This document shows positions 47,733 through 56,119 of a stretch of 64,000 nucleotides of DNA, piece after piece. Each line of letters starts with the position of its first letter. Within the stretch, counting starts at the first letter, position 1. The notes beneath the pieces were generated by a model. It saw only the letters and a list, made by a program, of their open reading frames with translations, ran no database searches and had not been told where the DNA came from. This DNA is from Burkholderiales bacterium RIFCSPHIGHO2_01_FULL_63_240 (GTDB lineage: Bacteria; Pseudomonadota; Gammaproteobacteria; Burkholderiales; Burkholderiaceae_C): the NCBI GenBank assembly GCA_001770725.1, contig MERU01000009.1, positions 391,453-455,452 of the forward strand, written 5' to 3'. Made by a program: the position numbers and the translations under genes.

Positions 47733-49952
47733 ATGTCCGCCTTGCCACAAAGCACGCTCGATGACGAGGAACGCCGACTGGCGACACTGGGTCGCTACGG
47801 TGTGCTCGACACCCCGCCAGAACAGGCCTTCGACGACCTGACGCGGCTGGCCGCCCAGGTGCTGGGCACGCCCATCTCCCTGGTCAGCCTCATCGACCGC
47901 GACCGGCAGTGGTTCAAGTCCCGCGTCGGCATCGAGGTCTGCAGCACCCCGCGCGACATGGCGTTCTGCGCCCATGCCATCCACGGCGACGACGTCATGG
48001 TGGTCGAGGATGCCCTTCAGGATCCGCGCTTTGCCGACAACCCGCTGGTCACGGGCGATCCATTCATCCGCTTTTACGCCGGGGCCCCGCTGATCGCGGA
48101 CGATGGCCTGGCACTGGGCACGCTGTGCGTCATCGATCGCCAGCCGCGCCGCTTTGACGCCACCCAACGTGAAACCCTGGCCCTGCTGGCCAGGCAGGTC
48201 ATGGCTCAGCTCACCCTGCACAGGCAGTCGATGCACCTCGAGTCCCTGCTGAACGACCTGCAGGGGCGCACCCAGTTGCTGAGCCAGCTGTCGAACCGGG
48301 TGCCGGGCGTCATTTACCAGTACCGGCGGTTCCCGGACGGCAGCACTTGCTTTCCTTACGCCAGCGAGCGCATGTGGGACATGTTCGAGGTGCACCCCGA
48401 AGACACCCAGCGCGATGCGGCCGGGGTCATTGCCCGCGTTCACCCTCAGGACCTGGAGGGCGTGCTGTCCTCCATCGAGACCTCTTACAGCGGCCTGCTG
48501 CCCTGGCGTCACGAGTTCCGCGTCGTGCTGCCACAGCAGGGCACCAAGTGGCGATTTGGTGACGCGGTGCCCGAGCGACTGGCCGACGGCAGCGTGCTCT
48601 GGCACGGCTTCATCACCGACATCACCGAGCGCAGGCTTCACCAGGAGCGCACGCACCGGCTGGCCTATTACGACCCGCTCACCGGCCTGCCCAACCGTCG
48701 CCTGCTGATCGATCGCCTCGAGCGCGAGCTGGCCCACCTGCGACGCTGCGGACGGCTCGGTGCCCTGCTGTTCATCGACCTCGACAACTTCAAGCAGATC
48801 AATGACGCGCGCGGCCATGCCGTGGGCGACGACCTGCTCAGGCAGGTGTCCCAGCGGCTGACCAGCGTGCTGCGCCAGGACGACACCGTGGCCCGCCTGG
48901 GAGGCGATGAGTTCGTGGTGCAAGTGGGCAACCTGGATCCGGACATCGAGGTCGCCGCGCGGCAGGCCAGGCTGGTGGCCGAGAAGGTGCGGTCGGTGAT
49001 GGAGGGCCGCTATGAAGTCATGGGCTTTCCCTACAGCAGCACGGGCAGCATCGGCATCACCTTGTTCCCACGCAGCGACGGCACCACCGTCGACGACCTG
49101 CTGCGCGAGGCCGACACCGCGATGTACCGCGCCAAGTCGGGCGGACGCAACCGCATCGAGTTCTTCGAGGCGAAGATGCAGTCCGAAGTCGAAGAGCGCC
49201 TGGCCATGGAGCAGGACCTGCAACTGGCCATGGCCGGTGACCAGCTGGACGTGCATGTGCAGCCGCAGGTCGATGCCCAGGGGCGCATCGTCGGCGGTGA
49301 GCTGCTGATGCGTTGGCAGCACCCGCAGCGGGGCAACGTGCCGCCCAATGTCTTCATTCCGCTGGCGGAAGAGTCCACGCTGATCCTGCAGATCGGACAG
49401 ATGGTGCTGCAGCGCGCCTGCGAGGCCTTGGCCCGGCTGCAACAGGCCGGCCGGCAGTGGACGTTGTCCGTCAACGTCAGCCCGCGTCAGTTTCGCAGCC
49501 CCGATTTCGTCGATTGCGTGTCGCACGTGCTCAAGGAAACCGGGGCGGATGCGCATGGCCTGATCCTTGAGGTCACCGAAGGCCTGCTCATCGACAACTG
49601 GCAGGACACCGTCTCGCGCATGAGCGAGCTGGTGGCATTGGGCCTGCGTTTTTCGATCGACGATTTCGGCACGGGCTACTCCAGCCTGGCCTACCTCAAG
49701 AAGCTGCCCCTGTACGAGCTCAAGATCGACCGCACCTTCGTGCGCGACACGCCGGGTGACCCGAACGACACCGCCATCGTCGAGGCCATCCTGTCGGTGT
49801 CCCAGCACTTGGGCCTGCGCGTGGTGGCCGAGGGCGTCGAAACCGAAGAGCAGGCGGCCTTCCTGAAGTCACATGGTTGCCATTGCCTGCAAGGCTACCT
49901 CTACGCTCGCCCCTCTCCGCTGACGAGGTGGCTTGACGATGTCATGGCCTGA
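47733..49952 (+). CDS. GAF-PAS-GGDEF-EAL cyclic-di-GMP turnover protein
   Basis: 739 residues. GAF sensor domain at about 25-165 (RYGVLDTPPEQAFDDLTRLA, DRQWFKSRVG, FCAHAI, GTLCVID), a PAS domain at about 185-305, GGDEF at about 315-475 with an intact GGDEF motif (residue ~390) preceded by an RxxD inhibitory site (RQDD), and EAL from about 490 with ELLMRW in place of EAL, NVSPRQ, DDFGTGYSSL and VAEGVETEEQ. Both catalytic domains look active, so net synthesis or degradation of c-di-GMP depends on signals. No membrane segment. Confidence 0.94.
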   Translation: MSALPQSTLDDEERRLATLGRYGVLDTPPEQAFDDLTRLAAQVLGTPISLVSLIDRDRQWFKSRVGIEVCSTPRDMAFCAHAIHGDDVMVVEDALQDPRFADNPLVTGDPFIRFYAGAPLIADDGLALGTLCVIDRQPRRFDATQRETLALLARQVMAQLTLHRQSMHLESLLNDLQGRTQLLSQLSNRVPGVIYQYRRFPDGSTCFPYASERMWDMFEVHPEDTQRDAAGVIARVHPQDLEGVLSSIETSYSGLLPWRHEFRVVLPQQGTKWRFGDAVPERLADGSVLWHGFITDITERRLHQERTHRLAYYDPLTGLPNRRLLIDRLERELAHLRRCGRLGALLFIDLDNFKQINDARGHAVGDDLLRQVSQRLTSVLRQDDTVARLGGDEFVVQVGNLDPDIEVAARQARLVAEKVRSVMEGRYEVMGFPYSSTGSIGITLFPRSDGTTVDDLLREADTAMYRAKSGGRNRIEFFEAKMQSEVEERLAMEQDLQLAMAGDQLDVHVQPQVDAQGRIVGGELLMRWQHPQRGNVPPNVFIPLAEESTLILQIGQMVLQRACEALARLQQAGRQWTLSVNVSPRQFRSPDFVDCVSHVLKETGADAHGLILEVTEGLLIDNWQDTVSRMSELVALGLRFSIDDFGTGYSSLAYLKKLPLYELKIDRTFVRDTPGDPNDTAIVEAILSVSQHLGLRVVAEGVETEEQAAFLKSHGCHCLQGYLYARPSPLTRWLDDVMA

Positions 49953-49970
49953 GCGCGGAGTCGGCGTCGT

Positions 49971-50420
49971 TCAACAGGCCAGCGACGGCGTGAAGCAGCC
50001 GCCCTCGAGGAGCTCGATTCGCCATGCCAGGGCACTCACGACCAGGTTGTCGCCCAAGGCTGTTCTCAGGTTCAACTCGACGGCCGTGGTGCCGCTGGAG
50101 GGTGCTCTGAGCGTGGTGCCATGAGGGGCCGACTGGTGCGGATCGCCGCGCCAATCGGCCTCGTCGATGCGTCCGATCAGCGCGCACGGATCGCCCGTCC
50201 AGCTCGCCTGGAGCAGGTGGCATCGCACGCCGCGCAGGTGCCCGCCGCTGAGCGACGGATCGAGCTGGCGCCGATCGCCACGCACCCGGGCCGCGGCCAG
50301 CACCACGATCAGGTCGCTGCCGTCTTGCTCGATGCGCGCGATCTCCGAGCCTGGCAACTCGAACGACCAGGGCGGGCCACCTTCGGCCGCGTGGCGGTTG
50401 ACCCCGTCTCGTGAGTTCAT
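49971..50420 (-). CDS. Hypothetical protein
   Basis: 149 residues, no family recognised. Begins MNSRDGVNRHAAEGGPPWSFELPGSEI, then IARIEQDGSDLIVVLAAARV and ends in a Leu/Ala-rich segment (DNLVVSALAWRIELLEGG). The alternation suggests a small beta-sandwich. Its start overlaps the stop of the methyltransferase gene by four bases, implying co-translation; it converges on the GGDEF/EAL gene. Confidence 0.7.
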   Translation of the reverse strand: MNSRDGVNRHAAEGGPPWSFELPGSEIARIEQDGSDLIVVLAAARVRGDRRQLDPSLSGGHLRGVRCHLLQASWTGDPCALIGRIDEADWRGDPHQSAPHGTTLRAPSSGTTAVELNLRTALGDNLVVSALAWRIELLEGGCFTPSLAC

Positions 50421-51379
50421 GGCGCTTCGCCGAGGTCGCCATCTTGCGAGCAGGCCTCATCGAGCGGTGCCTGGAAGATCAGCACCTTCAGCGCACGTTC
50501 GGGCGTGGCGTCATCAAAGGCCGGTGGGTTGGGCAGTCGTTCGATGAAGCGCAGACCGGGGGCCGCCTCCTGCATGAGTGTGAGCAGGAACCCGGTGTCC
50601 AGCTTGGGCGAGTTCAGGCACAGCATCGCGTGGCCGCCCGGAGCCAGCAGATCGGGGAGCCTGCGCATCAGGCGCACGTAGTCCTTCTCGGCCACGAAGC
50701 TGCCCTTCTGGTAGGCCGGCGGATCGACGATGACGAGGTCGTGCGGGCCGCTTCGCTTGAGCTTGCCCCAAGAGCTGAAGATGTCGTGTGGCAGGAAGCT
50801 CGCGCCCTGGCCCAGGCCGTTGAGCGCGTGGTTCTGCTTGCCAATGCTCAAGGCGCCGGCCGCCATGTCCACGTTGACGACCTGCGAGGCACCCGCCTGC
50901 ATCGCCACCACCGAGAAAGCGCAGGTGTAGGCAAACAGGTTGAGCACCCGTGCGCCCGGCTGCGCCCTCACGTGTTCGCGCACCCATTGCCGGCCGGCGG
51001 CCATGTCCAGGAACAGGCCATGGTTCAGGCCCCGGGGCAGGTGCACGCGAAAGCGCACCGGGCCTTCGCTGACCACGTGCGGGTCGGGCACCTCGCCTGC
51101 CACCACGCGCGTTTCCGAGTGTGCTTCCTGGCGCAACTGAAACACGCAGTGAAGCGGTTTGCCAGGGGCCAGCACCGACCAGCGCTCGCGCAGCGCTGCC
51201 ACCACGGAGTCGACCTCGTCGTCGGACACCGGTTGATGGCTCGTCAGCAGCCAGACCGGCGGGTAGGCATCGAGTGACCAGTGCTCGCTGCCTGGGTGCA
51301 GGCCTCCGCGGCCATGGAAAACGCGTTGGGCGTCGGTCGGGGCGTCGAGTCGGGAGATGGCGTCCAGCAGGGCTTGCAT
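50417..51379 (-). CDS. Class I SAM-dependent methyltransferase (RlmI-like)
   Basis: 320 residues. Contains the SAM motif VLNLFAYTCAFSVVAMQAGA, VNVDMAAGALSIGKQNHALNGL and the catalytic-type segment DLVIVDPPAYQKGSF, as in RlmI/RlmK rRNA m5C methyltransferases. GLNHGLFLDMAAGRQWVRE is the family's substrate loop. It lacks an obvious N-terminal PUA domain, so the target is uncertain. Start at MQALLDA; an in-frame ATG 24 bases upstream is possible. Confidence 0.88.
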   Translation of the reverse strand: MQALLDAISRLDAPTDAQRVFHGRGGLHPGSEHWSLDAYPPVWLLTSHQPVSDDEVDSVVAALRERWSVLAPGKPLHCVFQLRQEAHSETRVVAGEVPDPHVVSEGPVRFRVHLPRGLNHGLFLDMAAGRQWVREHVRAQPGARVLNLFAYTCAFSVVAMQAGASQVVNVDMAAGALSIGKQNHALNGLGQGASFLPHDIFSSWGKLKRSGPHDLVIVDPPAYQKGSFVAEKDYVRLMRRLPDLLAPGGHAMLCLNSPKLDTGFLLTLMQEAAPGLRFIERLPNPPAFDDATPERALKVLIFQAPLDEACSQDGDLGEAP

Positions 51380-51413
51380 GGCCGCGATTCTGACACCTGG
51401 CAACCGCCTCGCA

Positions 51414-51842
51414 TCAGCCAGGTTGTCGGCTCAGCTCCGCGCCAAGCCGGTCGAGGTTTTGTTCGTTGGCCGGCTCGACGATGTGTCGCACCGCCTGTGC
51501 CACCGATGGGTCGTCGAAGACCTGCTCCCAGTTCAGCAAGGTGCCGCCGCCTGAAGGGGTCAGGGTGATCGTGAGCGTGAAGTGGGGCTGACAGACGTGC
51601 CGAACGACCACATGACGGTCGGTGGCGATGGCCGAGAAGACCGACTCGTTCGGATGGGCCGTGCCGTCGGGCCCGATCATGTGGAACACCCACCGCCCAC
51701 CAGGCTGGAAGTCGAACACCTCGAAGCGGTTGGAAAAGCCCTCGGGGCCCCACCATCGGGCCAGGCGTTCGCCGTCGCGGATGGCGGCGAAGACCTCGGC
51801 TGGGGTGGCGGTGAAGCTGCGGCGGGTGGAGAACGTGTTCAT
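51414..51842 (-). CDS. SRPBCC / AHSA1 family protein
   Basis: 142 residues. Typical activator-of-Hsp90-homologue (START-like) pattern: RRSFTATPAEVFAAIRDGERLARWWGPEGF, FDFQPGGRWVFHMIGPDG, LTITLTPSGGGTLLNWEQVF. Ligand unknown. The ATG at MNTFSTR follows a GGAG site; the long upstream open frame is a shadow. Divergent from the membrane-protein gene at 51945. Confidence 0.9.
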   Translation of the reverse strand: MNTFSTRRSFTATPAEVFAAIRDGERLARWWGPEGFSNRFEVFDFQPGGRWVFHMIGPDGTAHPNESVFSAIATDRHVVVRHVCQPHFTLTITLTPSGGGTLLNWEQVFDDPSVAQAVRHIVEPANEQNLDRLGAELSRQPG

Positions 51843-51944
51843 GGGGGCTCCTTGCTCGCGTGCCTGCACGCGAGGTGTGCAGATTGACTTTACATTGCTG
51901 GGCTGCACCGCTCCGGTTGTGCCTTCACTTTTCCCGGTCGCACC

Positions 51945-52370
51945 ATGAACTTCGATCCCGTTTTTGCCTTGTCCTGCAATGCGGCACTGCAGGTGCTGGT
52001 GTCCTCGCTCCTGGGGACGTTCATGCTGATCCCCTTGCAGCCCTGGGGCAAAAAGCTGGCTGCCCGGGTCAACATGAAATCGCTGCTGGCGACCCACATG
52101 GACTGGTACATGCTGGCCTTCATGCAATGGGGGGCGGCGTTCATGATGGACCGCTGGGACGCCGCACGGGACCCGGTGCTGGCCTTGCTGTTGATGTTTG
52201 GCGGCTGGACCAATGCCTTGCCCTACCTGCTCAGGGGCTTTGGCGTGAACGCTTTCGTGATGGGGGGCAACACCCTGCAGCGCGTGAGCGCGGGCATCGC
52301 TGGCTTGAGCGTGTTGGCCATCCTCGTGGCCTGGACGGCGATCATCTGGCGGATGATTGCGATCAGCTGA
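51945..52370 (+). CDS. Four-helix membrane protein, unknown function
   Basis: 141 residues with about four hydrophobic helices. A His-containing helix start (ATHMDWYMLAFMQWGAAFMM) is followed by LALLLMFGGWTNALPYLL and a final helix ending IIWRMIAIS. The arrangement is loosely like the hydroxylaminobenzene-mutase/styrene-oxide-isomerase group, but no active-site match can be claimed. Confidence 0.75.
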   Translation: MNFDPVFALSCNAALQVLVSSLLGTFMLIPLQPWGKKLAARVNMKSLLATHMDWYMLAFMQWGAAFMMDRWDAARDPVLALLLMFGGWTNALPYLLRGFGVNAFVMGGNTLQRVSAGIAGLSVLAILVAWTAIIWRMIAIS

Positions 52371-52381
52371 GGCGGGTGCCG

Positions 52382-52744
52382 TCAGGGCCTGGCCTGGCGA
52401 GAACCTGGCAGCCATTGCCGCAGTGCCTGCACCCATGGGTGGGTGTCGCGGGCGCCGAGTTCAAGCAGCCGAACCTCCAGTTGGCGCAGGCCACCTCGGC
52501 GCGCGGCTTCCAGCGGCGTCAGGTTGTCGAACTCTGAGCGCAGATTGGGATCCGCGCCATGGTCCAGCATGTAGAGGGCGACGGCTTCCTGCCCGGCCAG
52601 GATCGCGCCGACAAGCGGTGTCGAATAGAACTCGGGGTGGGCATGGTTGAGGCTCACGCCGGCCTCGACGTGGTACCTGACCAGGGCCAGGTCGCCCTCG
52701 CACGCTGCTTTGAAGAGGTCTTTCCAGTCTCCTGCAGACATCAC
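52382..52744 (-). CDS. Ankyrin-repeat protein
   Basis: 120 residues with about three ankyrin repeats: WKDLFKAACEGDLALVRYHVEAGVSLN, TPLVGAILAGQEAVALYMLDHGADPNL and TPLEAARRGGLRQLEVRLLELGA. No signal peptide. A partner-binding role is likely, partner unknown. It lies 15 bases downstream of the VOC gene, on the same strand. Confidence 0.88.
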   Translation of the reverse strand: MMSAGDWKDLFKAACEGDLALVRYHVEAGVSLNHAHPEFYSTPLVGAILAGQEAVALYMLDHGADPNLRSEFDNLTPLEAARRGGLRQLEVRLLELGARDTHPWVQALRQWLPGSRQARP

Positions 52745-52759
52745 GCTTCCTCTGTTTGG

Positions 52760-53245
52760 TCAGTCGATGTTCTGGCCGATGCGCCACAGCACGCCAGCGG
52801 GATCGAACAGGCAGAAGCCTTTCATCCGCCAGGGCTGCGTCTCGATCTCCGTGACCCTCACGCCGTGGCCGGCCTCGACACCACTGGCCTTGACGTGTTC
52901 CCACCATGCCTGCACGTCGTCCACGAGCAGGTGCATCATGAAGGATTCGGCCTGTCCCTCCGCGCAGAAGTCCTGCAGCAGGAAGCTGGCGTGCATGAAG
53001 TGGAAGCAGGCCACGCCATCGCCTTCGGAGGCCATCGTGAAGCCGAGGTCGCGGTAGAACTGTTTCGATCGCTCGAAGTCCCGCGCTGGCACGAAGGCCT
53101 TGATTTCAGTGACCTGTAGCTTGGACGCCAGTGCACCCCCGGTTTCGCCAGCCAACCCCCTGGTGTCGCGCTGCTTGAGTTGCGCCCAGGGCAGGCGCTC
53201 AGCAGTTACCCTTTTTGGCCTGGCCAGGTGGGCAGAACTTCCCAT
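52760..53245 (-). CDS. VOC family (glyoxalase/bleomycin resistance-like) protein
   Basis: About 130-161 residues. The core (VTEIKAFVPARDFERSKQFYRDLGF, VACFHFMHASFLLQDF, MHLLVDDVQAWWEHVKASGV, PWRMKGFCLFDPAGVLWRI) is one VOC unit. The ATG at 53245 would overlap the lipoprotein gene by 47 bases and adds about 40 atypical residues. A TTG start at 53155 is equally possible, as no ATG lies nearer. Enzymatic activity is not assignable. Confidence 0.82.
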   Translation of the reverse strand: MGSSAHLARPKRVTAERLPWAQLKQRDTRGLAGETGGALASKLQVTEIKAFVPARDFERSKQFYRDLGFTMASEGDGVACFHFMHASFLLQDFCAEGQAESFMMHLLVDDVQAWWEHVKASGVEAGHGVRVTEIETQPWRMKGFCLFDPAGVLWRIGQNID

Positions 53246-53357
53246 CGCCCGAATCGTGCCGTCCAGCAGGGTCGATCACGACCGATCCAGACGGGGTGTA
53301 AACGGCGCAGCCAGCGAAGGACGATGCAAGAACAAACAGCGCGATCATTTTTTTCAT
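53199..53357 (-). CDS. Small lipoprotein
   Basis: 52 residues: signal MKKMIALFVLASSFAGC with a lipobox (SFAGC), a short VYTPSGSVVIDPAGRHDSG linker and the C-terminal FCPPGQAKKGNC, a motif seen in many small uncharacterised proteobacterial lipoproteins. The frame extends further upstream, but the Lys-rich Met is the only sensible start. It flanks the left end of the cassette array. Confidence 0.75.
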   Translation of the reverse strand: MKKMIALFVLASSFAGCAVYTPSGSVVIDPAGRHDSGDGKFCPPGQAKKGNC

Positions 53358-53384
53358 GGTGACAGCCTTTGGTGGTGAGGTGGT

Positions 53385-53449
53385 GTCCAGTTTATGCCCG
53401 GTCAAGCCACTGCGCGAAGGCGCGGTGTTGCGTTGAGGCTGTGAACTCA
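53385..53449 (-). other. Possible degenerate attC at the old end of the array
   Basis: A segment with GTCAAGCC, a CGCGAAGGCGCG hairpin and TGCGTTGA follows the stop of the DHFR-like gene, spaced as in an attC. The R boxes are not recognisable. Weak call. Confidence 0.3.
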
Positions 53450-54019
53450 CGCGGCAGTGGCTGCAGGACCGTTGGGGACGATGTAGCGCATTTCGGCGAA
53501 CCCCGAGCCAATCTGCTTGACCGAGACAAGTCGAAGCGGAGGGCTTGTGAGACGACGAGGGAACAGGGGCTTGCCTCTTCCCAGCGTGACCGACCCAACC
53601 TGGACAATGATTTCATCCAGGAGCCCGGCATCGCAGAACTGCCCAGCCAGATCCCCTCCACCGACCACCCAGATGTTCTTGCCTCCCGCGGCCGCGCGCA
53701 TGGCCGAATGTGCAGGCCGAACGTCGCCTTGCACGAAGTGCAGGTTCGCGCCAGGAACCGGTGGAAGTGACCTGCTTGAAAACACCCAGGTTGGTTGGGT
53801 GTAAGGCCAGGTGGAGCCTGTCTGCGCTGCCACCGCCGCCGAGTGACGCAGCATCCATTCGTAGGTGGCCGAACCCATCGCCAACGCGCCGACCTCGGCG
53901 ATGAATGCCGGATAGCCGGTATCGTTGATGTCGCCGAGCGGAAACAGCCAATCGAGAGAGTCATCTTCGGTCGCGATGAAACCGTCGAGGCTGGTTGCCG
54001 TGTAGAACTGGGTCTTCAT
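53447..54019 (-). CDS. Dihydrofolate reductase family protein (RibD C-terminal-like)
   Basis: 190 residues. RibD_C fold: MKTQFYTATSLDGFIATEDDSLDWLF, LAMGSATYEWML, TWVFSSRSLPPVPG, IWVVGGGDLAGQFCDAGLLDEIIV and SVTLGRGKPLFP. Probably an NADPH-dependent reductase; not shown to confer trimethoprim resistance. The Met at 54019 lies just inside the cassette boundary; upstream frame is translated attC. Leftmost clear cassette gene. Confidence 0.88.
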   Translation of the reverse strand: MKTQFYTATSLDGFIATEDDSLDWLFPLGDINDTGYPAFIAEVGALAMGSATYEWMLRHSAAVAAQTGSTWPYTQPTWVFSSRSLPPVPGANLHFVQGDVRPAHSAMRAAAGGKNIWVVGGGDLAGQFCDAGLLDEIIVQVGSVTLGRGKPLFPRRLTSPPLRLVSVKQIGSGFAEMRYIVPNGPAATAA

Positions 54020-54045
54020 GGGGTTGAGAGATGTGTGGTCGGCCA

Positions 54046-54110
54046 GGCCAACCAGTTCAAGGCTTCGCCCCTGGCGTGGCCGAAGCGTGGATTGGCGCTT
54101 TGCCAACCAG
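54046..54110 (-). other. Degenerate attC
   Basis: Contains GTTCAAGGCTTCGCCCCTG and the shared core GGCGTGGCCGAAGCG, but the R boxes are eroded (GCCAAC lacking the T). The preceding ABM gene stops inside it. Confidence 0.6.
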
Positions 54111-54416
54111 GGGATGAGGGATGCCACCGTCGCCATAGGAGCCGATGACCTGAGCGATCACAACCTGATGGCCCCTGAGCCATTGAGATTGACGTTGTTT
54201 GGCCTGGAGGTGGGAAGGATGCCTCATGAGCGCCTGCAGCGCCTCCATTGATTCCCAGTAGTACACGTTCGAGATCAGGCCTGTTTCTTGGCTCTCCCAA
54301 GCCTCCTCACCGAGGTAGCCTGGAATGGACTTGGCAACTTGGGCGATGACGTTGTCCAGGGCGTAGAACTCGTCGTCGTACTGGCCCTTGGCGAAGGTGA
54401 ATGTAGAAGTGAACAT
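54057..54416 (-). CDS. Antibiotic biosynthesis monooxygenase (ABM) domain protein, cassette-encoded
   Basis: 119 residues. The ABM ferredoxin-like pattern is visible: FTFAKGQYDDEFYALDNVIAQVAKSIPGYLGEEAW, SNVYYWESMEALQALMRHPSHLQAKQR. The last ~16 residues (PLVGKAPIHASATPGAKP) are translated attC sequence, so the original stop was probably lost or lies in the recombination site. Function unknown. Confidence 0.82.
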   Translation of the reverse strand: MFTSTFTFAKGQYDDEFYALDNVIAQVAKSIPGYLGEEAWESQETGLISNVYYWESMEALQALMRHPSHLQAKQRQSQWLRGHQVVIAQVIGSYGDGGIPHPLVGKAPIHASATPGAKP

Positions 54417-54433
54417 GTGTTTGAGATGGGGGC

Positions 54434-54501
54434 GCCTGACGCGTGTGTGAAATGGTCATTGGACCGCTGGGCTATCGCCTTCGACATTCCCCAGTCAGGG
54501 C
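54434..54501 (-). other. attC recombination site
   Basis: Outer boxes GCCTGAC (54434-54440) and GTCAGGG (54494-54500) with inverted internal pairing. The SRPBCC reading frame ends with the TGA inside the right box. Confidence 0.7.
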
Positions 54502-55000
54502 GGCATCGTGGAGTTTTGGGCCTCGCAATAGCGCTTCAAACCGATCAGGCGCCTTCTCGTCGGCAAGGAAAAGCACTTCGCTGCGAGAAGATCCCCTGCC
54601 CAAGAAAGAAGAAGCGGGCGAGCCGATATCGAGTAGCGAAAGCGAGCAACCGTTGTGTGCCCATGGCGGTCTTCGAAGATCCAGGAGCCAGCGAACTTGG
54701 CAATGAACAAAGGCCCCTTGATCATTTTGATGGCGGCTCTGTTGGGATGAACGACCTGGACGAACTCAACGAGCATCTCCATGCCCAGCTTTGATCGCAC
54801 GAGAACTTGCGTCCCAACGGTGGGGGGCTCATGGAGCCGCGGACGACGGAGATTGACTCGGGGAACGGATCCCACTCATATCGAACGCTGTAGTCCTGTG
54901 AGATGTGGCCAACCAGCTCCGCTGGTGCGGAAATTTCGATGGAGTGCTCGACGGGCGTCGGGGCCGATCGATCACATTCGACAAAGGGCTCGGTTTGCAT
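54495..55000 (-). pseudogene. SRPBCC family protein, broken by a one-base frameshift
   Basis: Two overlapping minus-strand frames make one START-like protein. The N-terminal part ends its good sequence at VRYEWDPFPESISVVRGSMS; the next frame continues as TVGTQVLVRSKLGMEMLVEF through GPLFIAKFAGSWIFEDRHGHTTVARF. The switch is at a run of six G/C bases (54822-54827); seven or four would restore a fusion of about 168 residues. Either a real loss, a contingency tract, or a sequencing error. The stop lies in the attC box. Confidence 0.8.
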
Positions 55001-55054
55001 GATGCCTCATCGGGCAGGTTCTCAGCCCGTCATGTGCGGCTTCGGCAAGGGCGG

Positions 55055-55247
55055 TTGTCATTGCAAACAACGCCCGTGGCGCGCCAACCATGAAGCTGAA
55101 CAAGGCGAGTAAAAGACAGCGAAGAGGAATGGCCCCATGCCCTGGTCCTGATGTTTTGTGCTCTGGAGGCCAAGCTGTGCAGGGGATGGTGGTGGGGGCT
55201 GGTGGCTGAGCACTGCAGCGAGTGCTTGCTGAAAGAAAATGTCAGGC
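55055..55247 (-). other. attC with only one recognisable end
   Basis: The R'' box GCCTGAC (55241-55247, plus-strand GTCAGGC) contains the stop of the next gene. The other end is not clear; the segment to about 55055 has no gene and may be an eroded long attC. Confidence 0.45.
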
Positions 55248-55586
55248 TGAAGCTTCATGTGCAGCCTTTCTCCGCTCACGCCACAGGTATGCGGACTTCG
55301 CGAAGCAGGCGATGCAGATGCCATTGCTTGCGTACAGCACGAGATAGTGAACGGCTGATAAGTGGACAGATGCCGCAGCTGCCGCCGCTGTTGCGACTGG
55401 CACCAGTGGGAGTCCGATGGCGATGAGCAGCCAGTCAGCCGTGCGCAGCCACAAGCTCAAAGGGGCCTGTTGAAGGGAGTCGCCGTGCGCCATGTGTCCT
55501 GCGACAGTCAGGGTTGCCAAGATGGCAAACAATGCTGCGTGGACCAAGAAGCAGAGCAATGCGACTTTCCATGCGCGAGAAATCAT
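55242..55586 (-). CDS. Small membrane protein, cassette-encoded
   Basis: 114 residues with about three hydrophobic segments: VALLCFLVHAALFAILATLTVAG, WLLIAIGLPLVPVATAAAAAA and HYLVLYASNGICIACFA, ending in a basic tail (LWRERRKAAHEASA). No family recognised. The stop codon lies in the attC box GCCTGAC, which supports a genuine cassette gene. Confidence 0.78.
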   Translation of the reverse strand: MISRAWKVALLCFLVHAALFAILATLTVAGHMAHGDSLQQAPLSLWLRTADWLLIAIGLPLVPVATAAAAAASVHLSAVHYLVLYASNGICIACFAKSAYLWRERRKAAHEASA

Positions 55587-55619
55587 GAGAACGATGCCTG
55601 GTTGGTTGTGCGATGTTGC

Positions 55620-55686
55620 GCCTGACGCTCAAGTTCACCGGTGGCCGCGCGAAGCGCTGGCATCTTTGTTCAACGACCAGTCAGGC
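55620..55686 (-). other. attC recombination site (67 bp)
   Basis: GCCTGAC at 55620-55626 and GTCAGGC at 55680-55686, with AAGTTCACC and CAACGACCA as the inner arms. The membrane-protein gene to the right ends inside it. Confidence 0.85.
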
Positions 55687-56070
55687 CTGAGGGGTGGATA
55701 CACCGATGCCTCGCCACAACCACCCACCCATGAGAGCTCCTGTGAGTGTGCAGAAAAAGCCATGCACCAGCACTGCGACATAGATCATTGACGCGCCACC
55801 GCCTTGATACGGACGAATGCAATCGGTGTAGTACGCGAACAGAAGCCACGGGGCGAAGAAAAGCGACGCCGTGATTGCACGCAGTGGATTCTTCGTCAAG
55901 AGCGCCATCAGCGCTGGGGCCATGGGAATGGCAATGAAGGTCAGTGCGTCCAGGTAGCCGATGAGATCGTGACCATAACAGGCAAAGCTGTTGAATGCCT
56001 GGAGAAGGGCCACCCCAACAATGGAGGTGAAGCCAAAGGCGCGGGCGCGCCCTACCGGGATGATGACCAT
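55681..56070 (-). CDS. Membrane protein, cassette-encoded
   Basis: Up to 129 residues with four hydrophobic stretches (SIVGVALLQAFNSFACYG, ALTFIAIPMAPALMALL, ITASLFFAPWLLFAYY, VAVLVHGFFCTLTGALMGGW). No known family. The ATG at 56070 lies inside the upstream attC; if that site is correctly placed, translation may start further in, at a GTG/TTG near VGVALL. The stop is in the attC box. Confidence 0.72.
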   Translation of the reverse strand: MVIIPVGRARAFGFTSIVGVALLQAFNSFACYGHDLIGYLDALTFIAIPMAPALMALLTKNPLRAITASLFFAPWLLFAYYTDCIRPYQGGGASMIYVAVLVHGFFCTLTGALMGGWLWRGIGVSTPQA

Positions 56071-56106
56071 TGCAATGTTGGCGTTCGCTTGATCGCCCCG
56101 TCAGGT
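56050..56106 (-). other. Short attC recombination site (57 bp)
   Basis: GTCAGGT at 56100-56106 and GCCCTAC at 56050-56056, with the typical TTGGCGTTCGCTTGATCGCCC inner arm shared with other sites here. The left box is degenerate. Confidence 0.6.
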
Positions 56107-56119
56107 GCTGGCGAATGGC

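Noticed and set aside
53199..53357. The small lipoprotein as an integron cassette
   Set aside because: No attC boxes could be recognised around its stop, so it was left as a flanking gene; a CAACTCAAGC-like string nearby is too weak.
53447..54019. Trimethoprim resistance dfr cassette
   Set aside because: The protein is of the RibD C-terminal type, not the DfrA or DfrB type, so no resistance call is justified.
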